Shown: positions 41,768-51,257, numbered from the stretch's first letter. The stretch is DNA of 64,000 bases from an uncultured Lachnospiraceae bacterium (GCA_910584845.1 CAJUDH010000004.1:54332-118331), one strand, 5' to 3'. Notes: generated from the letters alone by a model not told the origin. Translations and numbers: made by a program.

Positions 41768-42886
41768 ATGGAAGAACATACACAAACGTTGGAAGAAAAG
41801 CTTGTGTTGCTGTTGGAGGTTGCGAAGAAAAAGAGGAATGTCCTGGAAAACCGGGAGATCCTGGATTTTTTCCGCGGGGAGATCCTGGATCCGGATAAGC
41901 TGGATAAAATTTATGATTTCCTTGACCGGAACAAGGTGGATGTGTTAAGGCTGGGCGAAGAAGACGACATTGACCCAGACCTGTTTTTGGACGAGGACCT
42001 GGAAGACGAGGAAGAGATCAACGTAGAAGAAATCGACCTGTCCGTGCCGGACGGCGTGGGCGTAGAGGACCCGGTCCGTATGTATTTAAAAGAGATCGGA
42101 AAAATCCCGCTATTGTCCACGGAAGAGGAAATCGGGCTGGCCAAAGCCATGGAACAGGGCGACAGTGAGGCCAGGAAAAAACTGGCGGAGGCGAACTTAC
42201 GGCTGGTGGTAAGCATTGCCAAACGTTATGTGGGGAGGGGGATGCAGTTTTTAGACCTGATTCAGGAAGGGAACCTAGGCCTGATTAAAGCGGTGGAAAA
42301 ATTTGATTACCGGAAGGGCTATAAGTTCAGCACTTATGCTACATGGTGGATCCGGCAGGCCATTACCCGCTCCATCGCCGACCAGGCCCGTACCATCCGT
42401 ATCCCCGTGCATATGGTAGAGACCATCAACCGCCTGATCCGCACCCAGCGGCAGCTGGTGCAGGAGTTGGGCCGGGAGCCGTTGATCGAAGAGATTGCCG
42501 CCAAAATGGAATTGCCGGTGGAGCGGGTACAGGAGATCCAAAAGATTTCCCAGGAGCCGGTTTCCCTGGAGACGCCCATCGGAGAGGAAGAAGACAGCCA
42601 CTTAGGGGATTTCATCCAGGACGAACAGGTTATGGTCCCGGCAGACCAGGCTACTTTTACGTTACTCCATGAACAGCTTATGGAGGCGTTGGGCACCCTT
42701 ACCGAGCGGGAGCAAAAAGTGCTCAAGCTAAGGTTCGGGCTGGATGACGGCCGGCCCCGCACTTTGGAAGAAGTGGGGAAAGAGTTTAACGTAACCCGCG
42801 AGCGGATACGGCAGATCGAAGCCAAAGCCTTAAGGAAGCTACGGCATCCCAGCCGTAGCAAAAAATTAAAAGATTACCTGGATTAG
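41768..42886 (+). CDS. rpoD: RNA polymerase sigma factor RpoD (sigma-A)
   Basis: The 372-residue primary sigma factor that recognises -35/-10 promoters like those in this window. Region 1.2 (DPVRMYLKEIG), region 2 with EEGNLGLIKAVEKFDYRKGYKFSTYATWWI, region 3 and region 4 (LTEREQKVLKLRFGL, EEVGKEFNVTRERIRQIE) are intact. The start at 41768 (MEEHTQT) was chosen because the ATG at 41708 has no spaced ribosome site and the family starts at this point. It lies 63 bp after dnaG on the same transcript. Confidence 0.95.
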   Translation: MEEHTQTLEEKLVLLLEVAKKKRNVLENREILDFFRGEILDPDKLDKIYDFLDRNKVDVLRLGEEDDIDPDLFLDEDLEDEEEINVEEIDLSVPDGVGVEDPVRMYLKEIGKIPLLSTEEEIGLAKAMEQGDSEARKKLAEANLRLVVSIAKRYVGRGMQFLDLIQEGNLGLIKAVEKFDYRKGYKFSTYATWWIRQAITRSIADQARTIRIPVHMVETINRLIRTQRQLVQELGREPLIEEIAAKMELPVERVQEIQKISQEPVSLETPIGEEEDSHLGDFIQDEQVMVPADQATFTLLHEQLMEALGTLTEREQKVLKLRFGLDDGRPRTLEEVGKEFNVTRERIRQIEAKALRKLRHPSRSKKLKDYLD

Positions 42887-42895
42887 GAGGGGCAT

Positions 42896-43630
42896 TTGAT
42901 TCAATTGTCAAAACGTTTGGAAGCCATCGTAGCCATGGCGGCGTCAGGCGCAAACCGGGAAAGCCAGGGCCGGGGGGGCTTATGCGTGGCGGATATAGGG
43001 ACAGACCATGGGTTTGTGCCCATTTGCCTGGTGGAGAGGGGGATTGTGGCAAAGGCCGTGGCCATGGACATAGGCAAGGGGCCTTTGCAAAAGGCCAGGG
43101 AGCATGTCCGGGCTTCCGGGCTGGAAGGCAAGATCCAGCTGAGGCTTTGCGACGGGCTGGCAGCATTAAGCCCGGGGGAGGCCGACATAGCGGTCATTAC
43201 CGGTATGGGCGGGATGCTGATGCTGCGGATTTTAAGGGAAGGGGGCCATGTGCGGGAATCCGTGGGGCACTGGGTTTTTTCACCCCAGTCGGAGCTTGGC
43301 CTATTCCGCCATGGATTGGAAGGGCTGGGCCTGGCAATCCGGGACGAGGCCATGGTGGAAGAGGACGGGAAATATTATACGGTCCTGGCGGCCGGGCCCG
43401 GGGCAATGCATTATGACGAAGAATTCCGTTATCAATACGGGGATCTGCTGATACGCAAAAAAATGCCGGTATTGTGGGAATATTTAAAGAAAGAGGAACG
43501 CCAGCTGCAAAACATACAAAAGCAATTGCAAATGCAGGCCGGGCAGGCTTCTTTAAAGCGTTTGGAAGAGATCGAAGAAAGGTTAGGCTATGTGAAAGGA
43601 GCTTTTAATGCGATGCAGGGAATTGATTGA
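42896..43630 (+). CDS. trmK: tRNA (adenine22-N1)-methyltransferase
   Basis: A 244-residue SAM-dependent methyltransferase that makes m1A22 in tRNA. The SAM-binding motif DIGTDHGFVP, the later ITGMGGMLML and the C-terminal helical coiled-coil-like region (QNIQKQLQMQAGQASLKRLEEI) match TrmK. It starts with TTG behind a strong GGAGGGG site, the family's usual position relative to the motif. It follows rpoD by 9 bp and overlaps the next gene by 23 bp, giving the common rpoD-trmK-nif3-like order of Firmicutes. Confidence 0.9.
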   Translation: MIQLSKRLEAIVAMAASGANRESQGRGGLCVADIGTDHGFVPICLVERGIVAKAVAMDIGKGPLQKAREHVRASGLEGKIQLRLCDGLAALSPGEADIAVITGMGGMLMLRILREGGHVRESVGHWVFSPQSELGLFRHGLEGLGLAIRDEAMVEEDGKYYTVLAAGPGAMHYDEEFRYQYGDLLIRKKMPVLWEYLKKEERQLQNIQKQLQMQAGQASLKRLEEIEERLGYVKGAFNAMQGID

Positions 43631-44408
43631 GAAACTGGAGGATTTGGCCCCGCTCCGTTACGCTTGTGAATGGGACAATCCGGGTTTTTTGGCCGGGCGC
43701 GGAGAGAAGGAAATTAAAAAGGCCCTGGTTGCTTTGGATGCCACGGACGAGGTGGTCAGCCAGGCGGTGGAAGAGGGGGCAGATTTGCTCTTGACCCATC
43801 ATCCACTGGTATTTAAGCCGTTGAAACGGGTCAATGACGAGGATTTTATCGGCCGCAGGATGATCCGCCTGATCCAGGCCGATATTTGCTATGTGGCCAT
43901 GCACACGAATTTCGATATTGCGCCGGGATGCATGGCAGACCTGGCTGCAAAGAGGCTGGGGCTTGAGGCGCAGGGGCCTTTGGAAGTGGCCGGCGAATGT
44001 GAAGGGGTGCCGGTGGGCATCGGAAAAGTGGGCCTGCTAAGGCAAGCCATGACGGTGGAAAAGCTGGCGGAATTGGTCAAAGAACGGTTTGGCCTGCCTT
44101 TTGTGGCCGTGTACGGCATGGAACAGGTGAAAGGGCCGGTGAGGAAGGTAGCTTTGTCCCCCGGGGCCGGCGGGGGCATGGTCCGGCACGGGATTGCCTG
44201 TGGGGCCCAGGCCTTGATTACCGGGGACGTTGGGCACCACGGAGGCATTGACGCTGCCGCTAACGGGATGGCAGTGATTGACGCAGGGCATTATGGGCTG
44301 GAACATATTTTTATCCCGTTTATGAAAGGGTATTTGGAGAAAGTTTTGGGCGGGGAGGCGGTTGTGGCGGAGGCAAAGCCTTCTTTCCCGGCCCAGGTGA
44401 TTTGTTAA
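43608..44408 (+). CDS. Nif3-like dinuclear metal-centre protein
   Basis: A 266-residue protein of the Nif3/DUF34 family, which forms toroidal hexamers around dinuclear metal sites. THHPLVFKP carries one metal-ligand His pair; VAMHTNFDIA and a late HxxxE near GHYGLEH provide the others. The function is not settled; some relatives are proposed to be GTP cyclohydrolase-like or hydrolases. An AAGGAG site precedes the ATG, which lies inside trmK. It appears to share the trmK transcript. Confidence 0.9.
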   Translation: MRCRELIEKLEDLAPLRYACEWDNPGFLAGRGEKEIKKALVALDATDEVVSQAVEEGADLLLTHHPLVFKPLKRVNDEDFIGRRMIRLIQADICYVAMHTNFDIAPGCMADLAAKRLGLEAQGPLEVAGECEGVPVGIGKVGLLRQAMTVEKLAELVKERFGLPFVAVYGMEQVKGPVRKVALSPGAGGGMVRHGIACGAQALITGDVGHHGGIDAAANGMAVIDAGHYGLEHIFIPFMKGYLEKVLGGEAVVAEAKPSFPAQVIC

Positions 44409-44446
44409 AAGGGCAATGCATGGCAGCGCAGACAGGAGGTGCATAC

Positions 44447-46102
44447 ATGGTACAGGTTACAGTAGATGGGCAAAAACGGCAATACGCAGAAGGCACGCCC
44501 CTGAAAAAGGTGGCGGAGGAATTCCAGCCCCTATTCCCTTACGACATTTTACTTGCAGTGGCAGACGGGAAGCTCCAGGAACTGCACAAACCGGTGAAAG
44601 AAGGGGCAAAAATCCATTTCCTGACGGCGAAAGACAAGCCGGGGATGCAGACTTACCAGCGGAGTGTGACGTTTTTGATGATGAAGGCGTTTTATGAGGT
44701 GATAGGCGCAAAGCGGGTGAAAAAAGTTTCCGTGGATTTTTCCATCGGCGGCGGCCTGTTTTTGGAGCCGGAAGGGGATTTTATACTGGACCAGGAGGTT
44801 GTGGACAAAATTAAGGGCCAGATGCAAACGTATGTAGAGGCGGCCCTCCCTATCCGCAAGAGGAGCGTAAATACGGACGAGGCCATCGAGCTGTTCCGGA
44901 GGCACCGGATGCACGATAAGGAACGGCTGTTTTGCTACCGCCGGGTATCCCGGGTCAATATTTACAGCATCGGCGGCTTTGAGGATTATTATTACGGATA
45001 TATGGTGCCGGACACAGGCTATGTGAAGTATTTTGACCTGCTTTGCTATAAGGGGGGCATAGTGCTGCTGCTCCCGAAAGCTTCGGACCCTACTTGCGTG
45101 GCCAGGTTCAAGCCCCAGGAAAAACTTTTCAGCACATTGCGGGAGTCGGAAGAATGGGGACGGAAAATGCATGTGCCCAATGTAGGTTCCCTGAACCGGC
45201 TGATTTCCAAGGGGGGGATGAACGAACTGATCCTTATCCAGGAAGCGTTGATGGAAAAGAAGATGGGCGATATTGCAGAGCGGATTGCCATGGAGCCGGA
45301 CAAAAAATTTGTGATGGTGGCAGGGCCCTCGTCTTCCGGAAAGACCACATTCTCCCATCGGCTTTCCGTCCATCTGCGGGCCAAAGGGCGGATGCCCCAT
45401 CCGATTGCGGTAGACAACTATTTTGTAAACCGTGTGGACACCCCCCGGGACGAAACGGGGGCCTATAATTACGAAATATTGGAAAGCATCGACGTGCGGC
45501 GGTTTAACCAGGATATGTCGGACCTGTTGGCAGGAAAGACGGTGGAAATGCCCGTGTACAATTTTATTACCGGGGAGAGGGAGTACCGGGGGGACAAGCT
45601 TACCTTAGGGCCGGAGGACATCCTGGTTATCGAAGGGATCCACTGTTTGAACGAAGGCCTGTCTTATAGCCTGCCCAAAGAAAACAAGTTTAAAATCTAC
45701 ATCAGCGCCTTGACCCAGTTAAACATAGACGAACACAACCGGATCCCCACCACAGATGGGCGCCTGCTCCGGCGTCTGGTACGGGATGCACGCACCAGGG
45801 GCGCCTCTGCCCAGAAAACGATCAATATGTGGCCTTCCGTGCGCAGGGGGGAGGAGGAAAATATTTTCCCCTATCAGGAGGAGGCGGACGTCATGTTCAA
45901 TTCCGCCCTGGTCTATGAGCTGGCAGTATTAAAACAGTATGCGGAACCTCTTTTGTTTGGGGTTCCCAGGGACAGCGCAGAGTACCTGGAAGCAAAGAGG
46001 CTTCTGAAATTTTTAGATTATTTTTTGGGGGTCAGCAGCGAGGATATACCCAAAAATTCTATTTTACGGGAATTTATCGGGGGAAGCTGCTTCAAAGTGT
46101 AA
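44447..46102 (+). CDS. TGS-domain nucleoside kinase (uridine kinase-like)
   Basis: A 551-residue two-part protein. The N-terminus has a TGS-like fold (~1-60) and a threonyl-tRNA-synthetase-type second additional domain (~60-230). The C-terminal half is a P-loop nucleoside kinase of the uridine kinase/PRK type, with GPSSSGKTTFSHRL near 293-306 and DNYFVNR shortly after. Proteins with this order phosphorylate nucleosides in Clostridia, but the specificity here is inferred. The start at 44447 (MVQVTVDG) follows AGGAGGTG; a longer frame to 44402 has none. It is followed directly by the rnpB promoter. Confidence 0.87.
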   Translation: MVQVTVDGQKRQYAEGTPLKKVAEEFQPLFPYDILLAVADGKLQELHKPVKEGAKIHFLTAKDKPGMQTYQRSVTFLMMKAFYEVIGAKRVKKVSVDFSIGGGLFLEPEGDFILDQEVVDKIKGQMQTYVEAALPIRKRSVNTDEAIELFRRHRMHDKERLFCYRRVSRVNIYSIGGFEDYYYGYMVPDTGYVKYFDLLCYKGGIVLLLPKASDPTCVARFKPQEKLFSTLRESEEWGRKMHVPNVGSLNRLISKGGMNELILIQEALMEKKMGDIAERIAMEPDKKFVMVAGPSSSGKTTFSHRLSVHLRAKGRMPHPIAVDNYFVNRVDTPRDETGAYNYEILESIDVRRFNQDMSDLLAGKTVEMPVYNFITGEREYRGDKLTLGPEDILVIEGIHCLNEGLSYSLPKENKFKIYISALTQLNIDEHNRIPTTDGRLLRRLVRDARTRGASAQKTINMWPSVRRGEEENIFPYQEEADVMFNSALVYELAVLKQYAEPLLFGVPRDSAEYLEAKRLLKFLDYFLGVSSEDIPKNSILREFIGGSCFKV

Positions 46103-46107
46103 GTTAG

Positions 46108-46136
46108 TTGACATGCTTTCGGATAAATGCTAAAAT
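46108..46136 (+). promoter_or_regulatory. Promoter of rnpB
   Basis: TTGACA (46108-46113), 17 bp, TAAAAT (46131-46136). The predicted start, near 46143, coincides with the 5' end of the RNase P RNA. The -35 box abuts the stop of the kinase gene. Confidence 0.9.
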
Positions 46137-46142
46137 AAGGGG

Positions 46143-46507
46143 CACATGAGTAAGGCCGATGGCCGCTGCCGCAAGGCCGAAAGGTGGCGGGAGAGGAAAG
46201 TCCGGGCTTCATAGGGCAGGGTGCCAGATAACATCTGGCGGAGGCGACTCCAGGGACAGTGCAACAGAAATATACCGCCGGCACGGCGCCGGTAAGGGTG
46301 GAAAGGCAGTGTAAGAGACTACCGCCCGCCTGGCAACAGGCGGGGCACATGTAAACCCCATCCGAAGCAAGGCCGAACAGAAGGCGTAAGGCGGCCCGTC
46401 TGCCTTCGGGTAGGCTGCTTGAGCCGGACGGCGACGTCCGGCCTAGATAGATGGCCATCGCCTGGGGTGCCAGGTAACAGAATCCGGCTTATGGTTTTGC
46501 TCATGGG
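46143..46507 (+). ncRNA. rnpB: RNase P RNA (class A)
   Basis: The catalytic RNA that trims tRNA 5' leaders. Conserved core blocks are all present: GAGGAAAGTCCGGGCT (near 46193-46208), AGGGTGCCAGATAAC, GTGCAACAGAAATATACCGCC, AAGAGACTACCG, the AGCAAGGCCGAA stretch, TAGATAGATGGCCATC and ACAGAATCCGGCTTAT near the 3' end. The P1 stem pairs CATGAGTAA (46145-46153) with TTGCTCATG (46497-46505). The ends were set from the promoter start and the P1 stem, so they may be off by a few bases. A terminator follows. Confidence 0.97.
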
Positions 46508-46510
46508 ATA

Positions 46511-46536
46511 AAAGAGAGGAAAGTTCCTCTCTTTTT
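46511..46536 (+). terminator. rnpB terminator
   Basis: AAAGAGAGGA (46511-46520), loop AAGT, TCCTCTCTTT (46525-46534), running into a T-rich tail of six T. Confidence 0.93.
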
Positions 46537-46577
46537 TGTAAACAGGTTAACCCCGTTGATTTGAAAGGGAGAAATCC

Positions 46578-47558
46578 GTGGAAAAACAAAGAATCCCTTT
46601 GGTGGCTTTGGCAGTGGCCTTGGCCATTTTCCGCCCGATCCCTGCCTGTGCCATGGAGGCGCCGGGCGATGGGGGGCCTGGGTGGCGTTATGAACAGAAA
46701 ACCCATCATTGGTATTATTACGGCGATGGCCAGGGCAGGCAAAGCGGCTGGCTCAATTACCATGGGGAATGGTATTGGTTTGACGGGGAAGGGCGGATGG
46801 CGGACGGGGGGAATACGGTAATTGACGGGGTTCCCTATTATTTCTTTATAAACGGCCATATGGCATGGAACCAGTATGTAGGGATGAAATATTACAATGC
46901 CGAAGGCCGCCACCAGGAGGAACACGATGTTCGGGTCATCGGGCGGACGTCCCCTGAAAATGCAGACCGGGATTTGTTTTCCGATTACCTGTACCAGGTC
47001 CCCAGAAGCTGGATCGCCCATTTTATCCAGGACGGCTGGCAGTTTATGTTTTATAAGCAGAAAAAATATTTTGCCGCGCCCAGCACGGGGCAAGGGGTCT
47101 ATTATGTGTACCACAGCGTAGATACCCATTATAAAAAAGTGAAATTTACCGATGTGGATAATGTGCTGCAGGCGTTTGGCGAGTATGTGGGCTATGCTGC
47201 CGGATGTTACCGGGAGGGGGATCCATGGATGGACGTACTTTGGGAAGAACAGCCCGCCATGGAAAACGTTTTGGAACTGCCGGATTATTATGAAGATGAC
47301 GCAAAATTCTATTTCGGGAAAGTTTTTGCCACCTATTTGGATTATCAAGGCAGAAAAGAGATGCTGCGCTGTTCCCCCAAATCCTGCCAGGTAATGGAGG
47401 AGATTTTACACAGCAAAGACAGCCGGGAGGACAGGGAGCGGTTTTTAGAAAAGGCCAGGGCCGAAAGGGAGGCTGCGGCAAGGAAAGAGGAAAGGATGGC
47501 GCAGGAGGAAGGCTTCGGGCCGGGGAGGAAGCCTACAGGGACGCAGGCTGCCCCATAA
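46578..47558 (+). CDS. Secreted cell-wall-repeat protein with degenerate lethal-factor-like domain
   Basis: A 326-residue exported protein. The signal peptide (residues ~1-25) ends in IPACA|ME. Two or so choline-binding-type wall repeats (WYYYGDGQGRQSGWL and WYWFDGEGRM, ~42-100) suggest attachment to the cell surface. The C-terminal domain (~115-285) follows the layout of anthrax lethal-factor-type zincins. However, the HEFGH position reads QAFGE (198-202), and the later Glu-rich FFAEAF stretch reads FYFGKVF (~248), so the zinc ligands appear lost. The final ~40 residues are a charged helix. GTG start behind AAAGGGAG. It is probably a catalytically dead binding protein. Confidence 0.65.
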   Translation: MEKQRIPLVALAVALAIFRPIPACAMEAPGDGGPGWRYEQKTHHWYYYGDGQGRQSGWLNYHGEWYWFDGEGRMADGGNTVIDGVPYYFFINGHMAWNQYVGMKYYNAEGRHQEEHDVRVIGRTSPENADRDLFSDYLYQVPRSWIAHFIQDGWQFMFYKQKKYFAAPSTGQGVYYVYHSVDTHYKKVKFTDVDNVLQAFGEYVGYAAGCYREGDPWMDVLWEEQPAMENVLELPDYYEDDAKFYFGKVFATYLDYQGRKEMLRCSPKSCQVMEEILHSKDSREDRERFLEKARAEREAAARKEERMAQEEGFGPGRKPTGTQAAP

Positions 47559-47598
47559 AGTCCCCTGCCGATAAACAATTTAACAGGAGATAACAGAT

Positions 47599-48948
47599 AT
47601 GGATTATCAAAAGAAATATCGGGAAAAACGGGTTACCCCCCAGGAGGCAGTGAAGGCGGTAAAGCCGGGGGCCTGGGTGGATTATGGGCTTTGTGTGATC
47701 CATCCCCGCGTGCTGGACCGGGAGCTGGCCAGGCGTATGGAGCAAGACCCTTCCCTGCGGGACGTGAATTTTCGGGGCGGGATTGCCTTGTGGCAGCCAG
47801 AAGTCACCAAAATCCCCGATGCCAAGGAAAGGGTCACCTGGAATTCCTGGCATAGCAGCGGCATTGAGAGGAAGCTGATTGATCAGGGGATGGGCTTTTA
47901 CCAGCCCTTGCGGTATTCGGAGATGCTCCGGTATTACCGGGAAAACATACGGCATGTGGATGTGGCTATGTTCCAGGCCGCCCCCATGGACAGGCATGGG
48001 TATTTTAACTTTGGGATCAGCGCTTCCCACATGTCCGCGGTCTGCCAGGTGGCGGATACGATTATTGTAGAAGTAAACCCCAATATGCCAGTATGCCTGG
48101 GGGGCCATGAGGCAGGCATCCATATCGATCAGGTTTCTATGGTAGTAGAAGGGGAAGGCGACCCTATGGCGGAGATGCCATCGGGTGAAATTTCAAAGAC
48201 GGATCAAATGATGGCCGGGCGGATCGTCCCGGAGATACAAGACGGCGCCTGCCTGCAGCTGGGCATCGGGGGCATTTCCAACGCAGTCAGCCAGCAGATT
48301 GCCCAAAGCGATTTAAAAGACTTGGGCGTACATACGGAAATGTATGTGGACGGGTTTGTGGACATCGCGGCCCAGGGGAAGGTGACCGGTGCGCGAAAAT
48401 CCCTGGACCGGGGGCGCCAGGTGTTTACCTTTGCCGCAGGCACGAAAAAGCTTTATGACTATGTTGACCGGAACCCGGCGCTTATGGCGGCTCCGGTAGA
48501 TTATGTTAACGATATCCGTGTTATTTCCAGCCTAGACCATTTTATTTCTGTCAATAACGCGGTAGAGGTGGACCTTTTTGGGCAAGTGGCTTCGGAGTCT
48601 TCCGGTATCCGCCACATCAGCGGGGCGGGCGGCCAGCTTGATTTTGTACTGGGGGCTTACCTTTCCCGGGGCGGGAAAAGCTTTATCTGCTGTGCCTCCA
48701 CTTTCCGGGGGCGGGACGGGGAAAGGAAAAGCCGGATCCTCCCTTACATCACGCCGGGCGGGGTGGTTACGGCTACCAGGGCCAACATCCAGTACCTGGT
48801 CACCGAGTATGGCTTGGTCAACTTGAAGGGGACTACCACCTGGCAAAGGGCGGAAAAGGTTATTTCGGTAGCCCACCCGGATTTTCGGGATGGGCTCATT
48901 GCCCAGGCGGAAAACATGCATATCTGGAGGGCCAGCAACAAACGCTGA
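47599..48948 (+). CDS. Butyryl-CoA:acetate CoA-transferase-like protein
   Basis: A 449-residue CoA-transferase of the acetyl-CoA hydrolase/transferase family. The likely catalytic Glu is Glu247, in HTEMYVDGFVD, and the GIGGISNAV loop contacts CoA. The N-terminal pattern KYREKRVTPQEAVKAVKPGAWVDYG resembles gut butyryl-CoA:acetate CoA-transferases, which complete butyrate formation by moving CoA to acetate. A 4-hydroxybutyrate or other short-chain acid specificity cannot be excluded. CAGGAGAT precedes the ATG. It is 40 bp after the secreted-protein gene and convergent with the ABC-F gene. Confidence 0.82.
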   Translation: MDYQKKYREKRVTPQEAVKAVKPGAWVDYGLCVIHPRVLDRELARRMEQDPSLRDVNFRGGIALWQPEVTKIPDAKERVTWNSWHSSGIERKLIDQGMGFYQPLRYSEMLRYYRENIRHVDVAMFQAAPMDRHGYFNFGISASHMSAVCQVADTIIVEVNPNMPVCLGGHEAGIHIDQVSMVVEGEGDPMAEMPSGEISKTDQMMAGRIVPEIQDGACLQLGIGGISNAVSQQIAQSDLKDLGVHTEMYVDGFVDIAAQGKVTGARKSLDRGRQVFTFAAGTKKLYDYVDRNPALMAAPVDYVNDIRVISSLDHFISVNNAVEVDLFGQVASESSGIRHISGAGGQLDFVLGAYLSRGGKSFICCASTFRGRDGERKSRILPYITPGGVVTATRANIQYLVTEYGLVNLKGTTTWQRAEKVISVAHPDFRDGLIAQAENMHIWRASNKR

Positions 48949-48991
48949 ATGCCCGGATATGGTTTTCCTGCCCAGGCAGCTGGACGGGCCA

Positions 48992-50917
48992 TTACTCTGC
49001 CAGTTCTTCCCACTGCTGATAAAGGGCATCCAGCTTAAGCCGGATGTCTTCTTTTTCCCGGTTCAATTCTAAAAGTTTCTCTACGTCAGTATAGACTTCT
49101 TCCTGCTGCAGCTGTTCGTCAATGCTGCTGTCGCGGGATTCCAGGCGCTGGATCTCGTCTTCCGTCTTTTTCAGGTCATTTTGCCGTTTACGGACACGGG
49201 CCTGTTCTTCTTTCTGTGCTTTCCAGTTCTGCTTTACTTCCGACATGGCCGGGGCATCCTCCGCCTTCCCGTCCGCGGCTGAGGCGGGGGTACGTAAGGC
49301 AGTTTCGGCCCGTTGGCTTTTCTTTTCCAGATAGTAATCATAATTTCCGATATAGTTTACCAGCGTTTGCCCGGTAAGGTCTAAAATACGGGTGGCGGTC
49401 TGGTTGATGAAATACCGGTCATGGGACACATAGAGTACCGTTCCGGTATAACTTTGTAACGCATGCTCCAGGATTTCTTTGGAGGTAATGTCCAGATGGT
49501 TGGTGGGCTCGTCCAGGATCAGGAAATTGGCTTCGGACAACATGAGCTTTGCCAGGGAAACCCGTCCCCTTTCGCCGCCGCTTAAATCAGAAATCCGTTT
49601 AAACACGTCGTCGCCGGTAAACAGGAAGGCGGCCAGGATATTGCGGATTTGGGTGTTGGCCAGGTTGGGGTATGCATCCTGTATTTCTTCAAAAGCGGTT
49701 TTTTCCATGTGGAGTACATGATGTTCCTGGTCGTAATACCCTATATGGACTTTAGCGCCCAAGGTGATGGCGCCGGTGTCCGCAGGCGTCATCCTGTTGA
49801 TGATTTTCAACAGGGTGGTTTTCCCCGTGCCGTTGTTGCCGATCAGGGCGACCCGTTCCCCCCGCCGGATATCCATGTCTAAATGGGAAAAAAGAATGTG
49901 TTCCCCAAACGATTTGCCCAGGTCCCGGACGGAAAGCACATCGTTTCCGCTGGTAATGTTGGGTTCCAGGCGGATCCGCATTTCGTCATGGATTTCTGCC
50001 GGTTTTTCCAGCACGTCTATTTTGGCCAGCATTTTTTCCCGGCTTTCGGCGCGCTTAATTGATTTTTCCCGGTTAAAGGATTTCAGCTTGGCAATGACTT
50101 CTTCCTGATGTTTGATTTCCTGCTGCTGGTTTAGCCAGGCCTTCATTTGCGCGGCGCGGACCATAGCCTTTTTTTCGCTGTATGCGGTATAATCCCCCAA
50201 ATAGACGCTGCAGCGGCCCTGTTCCAGTTCCACTACTTTCCCTACTACCCGGTTTAAAAAATACCGGTCATGGGCGACGATGGCTACGGCGCCGTTATAA
50301 TTAAGGAGATAGGTTTCCAGCCAGGAGATGGATTCCATATCCAAATGGTTGGTGGGCTCGTCCAGGAGGATAATATCCGGTTTGGACAGCAGGAGCTTTC
50401 CTAAGGATACCCGGGTTTTTTGGCCTCCGGACAAGGTGGAAACCACTTTGTCCTGCTCATCTTCCCGGAACCCCAGCCCTTTTAGGACCCCCATGACTTC
50501 GCTTTGCCATGCATAGCCGTTTGCCAGCTCAAAGGCGTGGTTGAGGCGGTCATAGGTAGTTAGCATCTGTTCCAGTTCCTGGCCGGAGGCGTTTTTCATC
50601 TGGAGTTCCAGTGAGCGTATTTGCTGTTCCATGTCAATAAGGGGGCGTTTTACTTCTTTCAATTCTTCATAAATGGAACGGCTGCTGTCCAAGTCTTGGT
50701 GCTGGGCCAGATAGCCCATAGTCTTGCCCTTAGAGAGCACAACATCCCCCTGGTCGGCGGCCAGCTGGCCTACGATAATTTTCAGGAGGGTGGATTTGCC
50801 TGCGCCGTTGATTCCGACGATGGCTGCTTTTTCCTGGTCTTCTATATGGAATGACACTTCGGAAAGGACCTGGTCCGTGCCGAAGGCTTTGCTGATGCGG
50901 TTGCAGGATAAAATCAT
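48992..50917 (-). CDS. ABC-F family ATP-binding protein
   Basis: A 641-residue cytoplasmic protein with two ABC ATPase domains and no membrane segments, the hallmark of ABC-F ribosome-binding factors. Walker A motifs are GINGAGKST and GNNGTGKTT, signatures are LSGGQKTR and LSGGERGR, and DEPTNHLD occurs twice. The two are joined by a helical linker of ~80 residues. A C-terminal coiled coil (ARVRKRQNDLKKTEDEIQRL) follows. Such factors relieve stalled ribosomes or protect against antibiotics; which applies here is not visible. The start at 50917 was preferred to 51484 because the upstream open frame is promoter DNA. Confidence 0.93.
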   Translation of the reverse strand: MILSCNRISKAFGTDQVLSEVSFHIEDQEKAAIVGINGAGKSTLLKIIVGQLAADQGDVVLSKGKTMGYLAQHQDLDSSRSIYEELKEVKRPLIDMEQQIRSLELQMKNASGQELEQMLTTYDRLNHAFELANGYAWQSEVMGVLKGLGFREDEQDKVVSTLSGGQKTRVSLGKLLLSKPDIILLDEPTNHLDMESISWLETYLLNYNGAVAIVAHDRYFLNRVVGKVVELEQGRCSVYLGDYTAYSEKKAMVRAAQMKAWLNQQQEIKHQEEVIAKLKSFNREKSIKRAESREKMLAKIDVLEKPAEIHDEMRIRLEPNITSGNDVLSVRDLGKSFGEHILFSHLDMDIRRGERVALIGNNGTGKTTLLKIINRMTPADTGAITLGAKVHIGYYDQEHHVLHMEKTAFEEIQDAYPNLANTQIRNILAAFLFTGDDVFKRISDLSGGERGRVSLAKLMLSEANFLILDEPTNHLDITSKEILEHALQSYTGTVLYVSHDRYFINQTATRILDLTGQTLVNYIGNYDYYLEKKSQRAETALRTPASAADGKAEDAPAMSEVKQNWKAQKEEQARVRKRQNDLKKTEDEIQRLESRDSSIDEQLQQEEVYTDVEKLLELNREKEDIRLKLDALYQQWEELAE

Positions 50918-51020
50918 AATGGATACTCCGTTTCTTGGTTTTAAGTGGAAGGTATACATGCTATGGCCGGCGTTTTTTACAGTGGGGTACACAGCCCATA
51001 ATACCCCGGCGGACAAGGAG

Positions 51021-51049
51021 AGTATATCACAATTTTTAGTTTTTGGCGA
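51021..51049 (-). promoter_or_regulatory. Promoter of the ABC-F gene with hairpin leader
   Basis: On the - strand, TCGCCA (51044-51049), 17 bp, TATACT (51021-51026). The ~97-nt leader contains a GGGGTA/TACCCC hairpin, which could be an attenuator. No leader peptide was identified. Confidence 0.5.
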
Positions 51050-51257
51050 CAGGAACCTGCGGCCTGCCATAGGGATGGGGCCGCCGTGTTTAAAAACATT
51101 GCCTTTTGCCTTTTGGAACAACAGCCATATAACATAAAAATACTTTTTTACTGTTAATTTATCTAAAAGAGAAGGCGGAAACGGAAATTTACAGGGGATT
51201 TTTTGTGCAAATTGAGGCAGTGGGTGGACGGCTGTTTTGTATTCTAAAAAAACATAT
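51050..51257. other. AT-rich divergent spacer without a gene
   Basis: Part of the 426-bp gap between the ABC-F gene and rex. It holds AT-rich DNA and no convincing open frame, RNA or repeat. I found no clear Rex operator (TTGTGA-type inverted repeat) here. Confidence 0.6.
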
